Assembly (NCBI GenBank): GCA_019454045.1
Contig: SKCR01038918.1
Location: 1 to 64,000, forward strand
Direction: 5' to 3'
From: Zanthoxylum bungeanum
Taxonomy: Eukaryota > Streptophyta > Magnoliopsida > Sapindales > Rutaceae
Length of the DNA: 64,000 nucleotides
The translations under genes and the position numbers were made by a program. Under the pieces are notes generated by a model that worked only from the letters and a program-made list of their open reading frames with translations, did not search any database and was not told where the DNA came from. How positions within the stretch are numbered: position 1 is the first letter of the stretch; each line of letters begins with the position of its first letter. Positions 56,749 through 64,000 of the stretch are shown in pieces.

Positions 56749-57550
56749 AGCCTAAGAGGCTAGGGTACTTAGGAGAGCCTCGCTCCACCCTCCCTATAGG
56801 GAATCTACAACGGGAAATCCATTTGACAGTCAGTCACACACCATAACTCGTTGGCACGTACTGTAAGGTATAAAAATGGGTATGCTCACTTGGTCGCTCG
56901 AACCCTTGAGTGGGGAGACCTAGTTGTGGGCAATCCTTCGCTAGCGAGAGTCTTTGTCTACAGTCCCGCAAACCCACACGTAGACCGGAGTTGTATGGCC
57001 TATAACAACTATTTCCTTGTGCCTGTGGACCATCCTCATTTGGATGCAGTTGGACTTCTTGTCAGAAATGTGAACTTGTTGGGCCATTAAAACTGGGACG
57101 AGTTCGTATCCTATGACAATTGGGCCAAAAGCTTCTGAAATATTGATGGGCCACTCTGTAGAAATTATTTCTGTATGCTTGTGTTTGGGAACATTGTTGT
57201 TTGGATTCAGTCGGACCTTTTGTCATGAGGTATGGGCTTGTTGGGCCATTTAAAATGGGACAAGAACGTATCTTATGGTAATTGGGCCAAAAGCTTCTAA
57301 AATGCCAATGGCCCATTATATGTTTGTGTTATGAACATTATCATTTGGATACGGTTGGACTTCTTGCCATGAGATGTGAACTTGTTGGGCCATTTAAACT
57401 GGGACGAGTTCACTCCTGTGACTGTTAGCCCAAAAGCTTCTAAAATGATGATGGGCCGATTTGTGTGAAAATCTTAATGAGTTGATATATTCCTTGTATT
57501 GCACGCATCTCATTCATCTCATGCATACATATATCATGTTAACACCCTCT
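56749..57550 (+). other. Tat-4 5' UTR with three repeat units
   Basis: Units marked by GGGCCATT near 57081, 57243 and 57387 (spacings 162 and 144) mirror those of Tat-3. An upstream ATG at 57461 is in frame with gag, but the start at 57551 is preferred because MSIKDIID is shared with Tat-3 and the region before it is not conserved as protein. Confidence 0.75.
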
Positions 57551-58760
57551 ATGTCTATAAAAGACATCATAGATTCTTGTTGGGTTAGGAAAGATGGAAG
57601 ACTCATTAATAGACCGGTAACAGATATGAGTATATCCGATAGCGAGGTATCCCGGATAGATCAGTTGGAAAACGGTCTTGCCAAAATTACTGAACAGTTG
57701 CAAGCCTTGACTACTGCTGTGGCTGGTATGGATGTACCCCGTGCTGGGGGGAATTCTGAGAATGTGAGGCGTGAGGAGCCTCCGAATGGGTTGGGGAATG
57801 ACATCCCCGCTTTTGATGATGACATGGCAGAGTATGTAACAGGCAAATTGATTCGGCCTCAGGCAGAATTTCAGAAGCTTCGGGATCAGGTTGAAACAGT
57901 TACCCACAACATAAGGGGTAAACATGAAGAGTTGTGGATTATGAGGCAATGACCTTCGAAGAACAGTTGCCAGCTCAGTTCAAGATGCCGGATATGGCTA
58001 AGTTCAACGGGAATGGGGATCCGAGGGTCCATCTCCGTCAGTATGTTTCAGTTATGAGTTCAGTGGGTTTATCAAGCGTCAAGTGCAGAAAATGTTTGGG
58101 ATGTCACTTGAGGGAGCGCCGGTAGTTTGGTATCACAACCTTGAGAAGAAGATTAGGGAAGATTGGAGGGAACTGGCTGATGCTTTTCTGAAGCAATATT
58201 TTACAGATCTGGAAATTGATTTGTCACTCCGAGATTTGGAGAACACTAAGCAGAAGCCTGAGGAAAGCTTCAAAGAGTATGTAGACCGCTGGAGAAGCCT
58301 GCTCCTAAAGATGCAGACTCGGCCCTCAGTGAATGACCAAATTAAGATGATTATCAAGGGCACCAAGCCCTCCATCTATGGGAAACTAAGGAGGATGACC
58401 TCCATGATCAATGAATTCCGACAGTTGAGGGAAATTGTCATGGATATTGAAGAAGAAGAAGAAGAAGCAGAGAGCAGGAAGTTTTATGGCCTAAGTAGGA
58501 GGCCTATTGGGGGAACATCAGGTACCAAACCTGTTTCTGCGGAGATTGCTGCCATCCGAAATTGGAGATTCTCCAACTTAGGGAGACCCTTGTTTAAGGT
58601 GTTGGAGAAATTAAAAAGACAAGGACTTCTGAAACCCTTGGAGACCAAACCACTTCCCAACCCTCCACCACCACATCTCAACCTGAGCCAATACTGTCAC
58701 TTCCACCAACAGAAAGGCCATGACAGTGACAATTGTGCCCACCTCCGCCATGAAATCTAG
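57551..58760 (+). pseudogene. gag: Tat-4 gag
   Basis: Gag capsid precursor in three frame segments. 57551-57952 is the N-terminal part (SRIDQLENGLAKITEQLQAL, FDDDMAEYVTGKLI). From ~57930, after a one-base loss, comes the MTFEEQLPAQFKMPDMAKFN core. From ~58080, after another one-base loss, MFGMSLEGAPVVWYHNLEKK continues to 58760 with ESFKEYVDRWRSLLLKMQTR. The C-terminal zinc-binding motif is YCHFHQQKGHDSDNC (CX2HX4HX4C), in which a histidine replaces the second cysteine. Without the two one-base losses the frame would be ~400 codons. Confidence 0.9.
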
Positions 58761-59281
58761 GACCTTATAGACTCAAAAAAGATACCCGACCCTGAAACAG
58801 AACGCCCCAACACACACCAAAATCCCCTACCGAATTACCACTATATCCCCCCACCGACCTATATGATAAACTCCGGCCTACCCGAAAGCCTTGTCCTCAA
58901 ATCCTTTGACTACCAAGACTATTGCCTTGGAATTTGGGATTGTAACAGTGAAGATGAGACATAATGGGGGCAGAATTTATGAGAAGACTTCAGTAGTGAT
59001 GAAGAAGAAGTGAGGGGTATGACACGCAGTGGGCGTTTCTATAATGATATGACTGAGAAGGGTAAATGAGTGTTATCAGAGGGTAGAGAAGTGGCTGAGA
59101 ATACAGAAAATGCCGAGGGGGATGTAGTGCTGCAACAGTTGACCTGAGCACAAGTGAGTATCTGGGATTTGTTGTGTGCATTTCAGGAGCACATGCGGGC
59201 CATGGTTGAGGCCTTAAGAAATATAGTGGTGTCGAGGATGCCAACCCCGCAATGTTTGTTGGGTCAGTGTAAAATGAGGCT
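58761..59281 (+). pseudogene. pol: Tat-4 gag-protease linker
   Basis: Starts with a TAG right after gag (RHEI*) and is proline-rich and poorly conserved, with several stops. I see no domain in it. In this position Tat elements normally have a disordered spacer. Confidence 0.6.
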
Positions 59282-59632
59282 TTGCAGGCAATCACTTTTT
59301 CTGAGGAAGAACTCCTAGCTGAGGAGATAAATCATAATAGACCTTTGTTTATCAGAGGGGAAGTGAGGGGTAAAATGACCTCTTGTGTGATGGTGGATGA
59401 CAGCTCATCCATTAATGTGTGCCCGTCGAAGATTTTGGCCAAGCTGGGTATAAAAACAACAGATGTGGATCCCTCTAGTATGATTATCAAGGCTTATGAT
59501 GACAGTAAGCGAGGAGTTGATGGTACATTTGTAGCAGCGGTCAAGGTTGGTCCTATTGAGGACGAAGTTGAGTTCACAGTACTGGTTCCCAGCCACTTTT
59601 GCCTTGTTGTTGGGAAGGCCTTGGTTTCATAA
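59282..59632 (+). CDS. pol: Tat-4 protease domain, open 116 codons
   Basis: Retropepsin-like aspartic protease that would process Gag-Pol. It has FIRGEVRGKMTSCVMVDD followed by SSSINVCPSKILAKLGI. The active site reads DDSSSINV, with serine where many gypsy proteases have glycine (D-S/T-G), so activity is doubtful unless this is lineage-typical. IIKAYDDSKRGVDGTF and EVEFTVL form the second half of the fold. A stop after KALVS ends the frame just before the LHQIIKFP region. Confidence 0.82.
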   Translation: MQAITFSEEELLAEEINHNRPLFIRGEVRGKMTSCVMVDDSSSINVCPSKILAKLGIKTTDVDPSSMIIKAYDDSKRGVDGTFVAAVKVGPIEDEVEFTVLVPSHFCLVVGKALVS

Positions 59633-60531
59633 TCTTGGGGGTGTGCCCTCCACTCTGCATCAGATTATTAAGTTCCCATATGGGGGGAAATTGTCACCAT
59701 CCGAGCTGAGGTAGACAATGTTGTGGCTGCTTTGGAAATACAACCTTTCATGAGGTCCCAAGTTCGACAACTTTTGAAGAATGGGTGGATCCTAAGGTAG
59801 CTAGGATCATGGGAAAAATGAAGTTCGAGCCGGGTGAGGGTTCAAAACTGCCAGACTTTAGAGTACAGACTACTCGGAGGGGTTTGGGGTACAAATCTGA
59901 TGAGGAAAAGCCGAAGGTTAAAAAGAAAGGGCTGAAATTGATGAAATGCTTTGTGAAGGCTCCAGGGTATCAAGGTGAGCCCGAACCAATAGAAGTTAAT
60001 GGGATTGTGGTGAATGGATTTGAGATCTTCCAGGATATGTTGGGTAAGAAGCCGCTGACCGAAGAAACTTTGGAGGAAGAGGATTGGGAAGAAGAATTGA
60101 TGAAGTTGGAGAGCCTGACTCTCAAAGAGGATAAGAAGTCTGAGAAGAACCTGGTTACAGAGGATGAAGTGTCTGTCGATGATGAAGACATTTATCTTCT
60201 TGATTTATTTGAGTGTACTCCCGCATTTATTAGCAATAAAGACAATCATTTTGCTTATTTTCCCGAGTTATTTTCCTCTAACTTGCATGGCTTGAGTATA
60301 TTTGATATCAGCTCCACCAGAACGAATGCATTTAACTTAGGCACGCCTGAGAATCCTAAGGAAATTCTGATTGCAAGTGAAGTTACCGCTGAAGAGCGGG
60401 AGAAATTAGAAGAAGTATTGGTCAGATATGCCAAAGTGTTTGCTTGGTCCTATGAGGACATGCTTGGGATAGACAGAAGCATTTCCCAGCACGCAATACC
60501 AACTTATCCGAATATGAAGCCAGTAAAATAG
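59633..60531 (+). pseudogene. pol: Tat-4 pol: protease end and acidic linker
   Basis: 59633-59784 is broken. From 59785 a 248-codon frame reads DPKVARIMGKMKFEPGEG, GYKSDEEKPKVKKKGLK, an acidic stretch (EETLEEEDWEEELMKLE) and RYAKVFAWSYEDMLGIDRSI. It ends at TAG where Tat-1 has CAG (PVKQKLRRM). This is the most complete linker copy and the reference for the break points of Tat-3. Confidence 0.82.
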
Positions 60532-61300
60532 AAACTTCGACGGATGAGACCTGAGTGGGCTGAGAAGGTCAGAGAAGATGTTAAGAAACAAATAGATGTG
60601 GGGTTCTTGGAAGTGGTAAAGTATCCCGAATGGTTAGCAAATGTTGTGCCAGTGCCGAAGAAAGACGGGAAAGTCAGAATGTGTGTGGATTACAGAGATC
60701 TCAACAAGGCTTGTCCGAATGGGTTTTCAGGGTATAATCAGGTTCGTATGGCTGAGGAAGACAAGCACAAAACTGCCTTCGTCACATAGTGGGGTACTTA
60801 TTGTTACAAGGTAATGTCGTTTGGGCTCAAAAATGTAGGAGCTACTTATCAGCGGAAGGCCACTACATTGTTCCACGATCTGATGTACAAAGAGATTGAA
60901 GTGTACGTGGATGACATGATGGTGAAATAAGAGACAAGAATTGGGCATATAGAAGCACTGGAGATGTTCCTTCAGAGGGTTGAGAAATACAACTTGCGGC
61001 TGAATCCCAAGAAATGTGTGTTTGGGGTAACATCAGGAAAATTGTTGGGACATACAGTGGGAATGGGAGGAATAAAAGTAGATTTTGAGAAAATCAAGGC
61101 AATTACTAAGATGCCGGCACCGAAGACAGAGAAAGAGGTTAGAGCATTCTTGGGAAAAATTTAGTATATCAGTTGGTTCATCGCCAAGTTGACGTCAGTA
61201 TGTGAGCCTATCTTCAGACTGTTGAGAAAGGACCAGCCAGTGAAATGGAATAAGTAGTGTCAGTAAGCCTTCGACAAGATCAGAGAATACTTGGTAAAGC
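60532..61300 (+). pseudogene. pol: Tat-4 pol: reverse transcriptase with motif A deleted
   Basis: 60544-60789 reads RPEWAEKVREDVKKQIDVGF and VPVPKKDGKVRMCVDYRDLN, then passes from NKACPN directly to GFSGYNQVRM. About 25 codons are missing in frame, including the motif A aspartate (ADGFSGYNQ in Tat-1). A TAG follows (FVT*WGTYCYK). YVDD is present at 60904-60915, followed by a TAA. 60964-61164 gives the connection (LNPKKCVFGVTSGKLLGHTV). This copy cannot encode an active polymerase even if stops were read through. Confidence 0.88.
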
Positions 61301-61760
61301 CTCCTGTTTTGAAACCTCCAGGACCGGGCAGACCCTTGGTACTTTAATTAGCTATAGAATCAGAAGCACTGGGGGCAATGATGGTACAGGCAGATGAGAC
61401 TGGGGTAGAGCATGCAATCTAATATCTCAGTAAGAAAATGCTTCTGTATGAAGCCCGCTATCAAGAAGTAGAGAAGATCTGTTTGGCAGTAGTATGGGCG
61501 TCCAGAAAATTGCGGCATTACTTCCAATCTTACAAGATCCAGGTAGTGGCAAAGGAGAATCCTTTGAAATATCTGCATTCAGTGCCTTCGCTAGTAGGAA
61601 AATTGGGCAGATGGTTAGTGTTGCTGACAGAGTTTGACATTGAGTATCTCACCTCCAAAGTAATCAAAGGGCGAGCCGTAGCAGAGTTCCTGGCATTACA
61701 ACCTATTGAAGGGGATCAGTACAAGTTTGAATTCCCAGATGAAGAGATCCAAGCAATAAC
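61301..61760 (+). pseudogene. pol: Tat-4 pol: first RNase H (degenerate)
   Basis: Open from 61438: LYEARYQEVEKICLAVVWAS, SYKIQVVAKENPLKYLHSV, TEFDIEYLTSKVIKGRAVAE. A TAA in the LVL*LAIESEALG region lies near 61345 and another stop near 61420. The active-site acids are replaced as in the other copies. Confidence 0.82.
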
Positions 61761-62170
61761 AGTTCAGGGATGGAAGATGTATTTTGACGGAGCAGTGAAT
61801 TGCAAATGAGCCGGAATTGGGATCGTGATAGTGACTCCTGAATGAGAGACTTTTCCTATGGCCAAGAGGTTGGCGTTCGAATTAACTAACAACATGGTCG
61901 AGTATGAAGCATGTGCTTTTGGTTTAACTGCACTGATAGCCTTGAAGGCTGAGAGCGTGGAGGTCTACGGAGATTCGATGCTGGTGATCCGACAGATGTA
62001 GGGAGAATGGGAATTGAAAGAAGAACGGTTGAAACCTTACCTTTTTCACCTCAGAAAGTTGGCACATGTTATCCCCGATTGTAAGTTTCAGCACTTGCCG
62101 CGAGAAGATAATCATATGGCTGATGCATTAGCTACACTTGCAGCAAATTGGGAAAATCCAAAGAAGTTGG
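61761..62170 (+). pseudogene. pol: Tat-4 pol: archaeal-type RNase H
   Basis: MYFDGAVNCK then TGA (GGA in relatives). A further TGA interrupts the TPEGET region. NNMVEYEACAF and YGDSMLVI follow, then a TAG near 61998 and HLPREDNHMADALATLAANW (62088-62147). All four acidic positions remain encoded (FDGA, VEYEA, YGDS, MADAL), but three stops break the domain. Confidence 0.82.
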
Positions 62171-63501
62171 TAATGAGACCCTTGGTACTGACAACAGCAA
62201 ATAGACCCGTCCATGAGATCAAAAGAGTCCTGGAAGTGGATATCGACGATGGTAAACCTTGGTATCACGACATTCAAAGGTATTTGGAACACGGGGAACT
62301 CCCGGAGGGAGCAGACAGAAAATACAGATTAGCCATTCAGAAATTAGCTTCCCAATATGTGATTTTGAAAGGGGAACTGTACAAGAGGCAAGCAAACGAT
62401 ATTAAGTTGAAATATTTGAGGAAAGAAGAGGCTCAACAGTAATGGAAGAAGTACACGCCGGGGTATGTGGTCCGCACATGAACGGGTTGAATCTGTCCCG
62501 CAAGATAGTGAGACAAGGTTTTTACTGGTCAACCATGGAGACCGACTGCGCGAAGATGGTAAAGCACTGTCATGAAGTCAAGCACACGGTAATTTGAATC
62601 ATTTGCCGCACACAGAGTTGCACGGGTTGTCAGAGCCGTTGCCTTTCTCAGCATGGAGAATTGATATGATTGGAGAGATTTGACCGAATGCATCGAATGG
62701 GCATCGCTTCATAGTAGTGGCAGTAGACTATTTCTCAAAGTAGGTGGAAGCCGAGTCATTCCGCAATGTTACAACAAAGCAGATGGCAAAGTTTATTGCT
62801 CAGAATCTCATTTGTCGGTATGGTATGCCGCACCATATGGTTACCGATAACGGAGTTCAGTTCCAGGGGAAACAAAGGCAATGCTACATAAATACAAGAT
62901 AGGCCATCATAAGTCATCACCGTCTAGGCCGCAGGTAAATGGGGCAGTTGAGGCAGCCAATAAGACTATAAAGACGATTCTAGCCAAGTTGAAGGAGAAC
63001 TGCAGGGATTGGGCAGATAAGCTACCGTATGCCTTGTGGGGGTACAGAACGTCAGTAAGAACAGCAACAGGGGCCACACCTTACTCTTTAGTCTATGGGA
63101 TGGAAGCAGTACTGCCAGTGGAGGTTGAGATACAGTCAATGAGGGTATTAGCAGAAACAGAGTTACCTAAACAAGAATGGGTCACACAGAGGTTTGGTCA
63201 GTTAGCACTACTATATGAGAAGAGAATGAAGTCCTTGCATCACATGCAGATATATCATAAGAGGTTGGCTCGGGCATTCAACAAGAAGGTGCACCCTACT
63301 AAGATTAAAAAGGGTGATTTGGTACTTAAGCAGTCAAGGCCGTCGACGACAGATCCGAGGGGAAAGTTCATACCTAACTGGGAAGGACCTTACATGGTGC
63401 AGAAAGTAATGGGAAATGAGGCAATGAAACTGTCAGACTTGGAAGGTAACGAGTTCACTGAACCGATCAACGTGGACAGATTGAAGCAGTATTTTGCCTA
63501 A
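62171..63501 (+). pseudogene. pol: Tat-4 pol: integrase and C-terminal domain
   Basis: Spacer and start in frame to 62442. A frame change then precedes VMEEVHAGVCGPHMNGLNLS (zinc finger H residues); the KHCHE region has lost bases near 62573, so the CxxC pair is broken. WRIDMIGEI* carries the first aspartate, and TDNGVQFQG near 62845 the second, followed by a shift. 62881-63501 is open for 206 codons with NGAVEAANKTIKTIL (third residue), the GPY/F-type block NWEGPYMVQKV and the natural end QYFA. Integrase would insert the cDNA. Confidence 0.87.
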
Positions 63502-63739
63502 GAAAGAGAAGACTTGGCAGATGGCCTAACCCGACGGGATAAGAAAACTCATGCATGCATGCATACACGTAACACATTTTGGCATTCGTTTTGTGTTTGT
63601 TTTGTATTCACAGGTTTTGAAGAGGAAAAAAGAAGGCGGCAAAGACAAGCCGATTAGAAGCATCAACATACCAGCAGCAGTTTTGGGATGCGTCCCAGGG
63701 GGCGAGGCCCACATCAATACTAGCAGCAGTCTTGGGGAT
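63502..63739 (+). other. Tat-4 3' UTR
   Basis: Short form of the Tat 3' UTR: the conserved proximal part with CATGCATGCATGCATACACG, then a single unit GGGATGCGTCCCAGGGGGCG with GAGGCCCACATCA, which joins the cores of arrays 1 and 2 of Tat-2. The usual AAAGTGGGGGCGAC tract before the LTR is replaced by CTTGGGGAT. Confidence 0.75.
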
Positions 63740-64000
63740 TGTAGGCATTGCATTTTTGCATACCAGCCCGATGAGGAGTCTCGTAAGGAGGCACTACCTT
63801 TAAGTCGTGGAAGTCGTGGACAACGGTCGTCGGAAGGGAAAATTCAAGAATTGACATTTTGTCGGATTTGATTCGCTTGTTTAGCTTTGGGTTTGCTCGT
63901 CGGATTTCCGTTTCAAAATCATCCCCCGCCCAAAACCCTATCCTCGCTCTCTAACTTTTCATGCATGTGTCCCTTCAACTTCCATACAAACCCTAAACCT
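63740..64000 (+). repeat. Tat-4 3' LTR, first 261 bp
   Basis: TGTAGGCATTGCATTTTTGC start, similar to Tat-1 (4112) and Tat-2 (41265, minus). It continues past the window. The 106-codon ORF crossing it (63551-63871) spans UTR and LTR and is not a gene. Confidence 0.85.

Larger units (their letters stand above)
53171..59840. repeat. Large inverted repeat formed by Tat-3 and Tat-4 left halves
   Basis: Arm 53171-56247 (minus Tat) and arm 56749-59840 (plus Tat) cover the same element segment from the 5' UTR to the protease-linker boundary. The ~500 bp spacer holds the rest of the Tat-3 UTR, the PBS and the LTR end. The arms differ by many substitutions, so they are two element copies, not a fresh duplication. 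Confidence 0.8.
56749..64000 (+). mobile_element. Tat-4: plus-strand Tat-type element lacking 5' LTR
   Basis: 5' UTR (from 56749), gag, protease, linker, RT, two RNases H, integrase, 3' UTR and the start of the 3' LTR at 63740. The PBS and 5' LTR are missing at the head-to-head junction with Tat-3. The coding region is nearly complete in length but carries many TAG/TGA stops and several deletions. Confidence 0.9.

Noticed and set aside
1..64000. A host gene or an unknown multi-gene system hidden between the elements
   Set aside because: All stretches above 300 bp outside elements were considered; only 7296-7550 remains unassigned, and it has no ORF. All longer conserved frames belong to gag or pol.
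1..64000. Endogenous pararetrovirus or an envelope-like third ORF
   Set aside because: No movement-protein or coat-like domain and no open frame between pol and the 3' LTR; every element has LTRs, PBS and integrase of Ty1/copia or Ty3/gypsy type.

Overview
This window is nuclear DNA from a flowering plant (species not identifiable from it). It consists almost entirely of LTR retrotransposons, nested in one another and in several stages of decay. I see no host protein gene, rRNA, tRNA or CRISPR array. The evidence is four copies of a Ty3/gypsy element of the Tat type (gag, protease, RT, a degenerate gypsy RNase H followed by an archaeal-type RNase H, integrase) and four copies of a Ty1/copia family (gag with zinc knuckle, DSG protease, integrase, RT with YVDD, RNase H), with LTR ends, primer-binding sites, polypurine tracts and target-site duplications (TSDs).

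Layout. Tat-1 (+, 1-7295) enters from the left edge with a broken pol, a 3' UTR and a 3.2 kb 3' LTR. Tat-2 (-, 7551-41265) has a truncated 3' LTR, a repeat-rich 3' UTR, no gag-pol, a 5' UTR, a PBS and a complete 2.67 kb 5' LTR. Three copia elements sit inside it, each with a perfect 5 bp TSD: Cop-1 (+, 9613-19750, GCCTC), Cop-2 (-, 21683-28498, CTCAT) and Cop-3 (-, 28777-37198, CTAAG). The right end of Tat-2 abuts the interior of a copia LTR (41266-42560), so Tat-2 probably inserted into that LTR.

From 41266 to 56748 there are two halves of one Tat element (Tat-3: linker-RT-RNase H-integrase on +, 42560-46278; protease-gag-5' UTR-PBS-LTR on -, 53171-56748) and two parts of one copia element (Cop-4: LTR piece on +, 41266-42560; LTR plus interior on -, 46279-53170). 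The break in Tat-3 falls at almost the same point of the element in both halves. Inverting about 42560-53171 would restore one minus-strand Tat with one plus-strand copia in its 3' UTR. Tat-4 (+, 56749-64000) lies head-to-head with the left half of Tat-3, forming a roughly 3 kb-arm inverted repeat. It carries gag, protease, RT, both RNases H and integrase, all broken, and the first 261 bp of its 3' LTR.

How the parts relate. No element in the window is intact. Cop-3 is closest to coding-competent among the copias. Cop-1 has LTRs that differ at only about ten sites although its interior is a relic, and Tat-2 has matching LTRs but no coding region, so both probably moved using proteins supplied by relatives. 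Many differences between paired LTRs are 1-3 bp indels, so some frameshifts may come from the assembly, whereas the repeated in-frame CAG-to-TAG stops look like genuine decay.

The most interesting non-coding signals are a two-hairpin structure about 220 nt upstream of gag in the copia leaders, a repeated 15-mer in the same leaders, the hierarchical tandem arrays in the Tat 3' UTR, and the inferred 10.6 kb inversion. Coordinates of LTR ends and TSDs were read directly. Domain limits in decayed regions are approximate.
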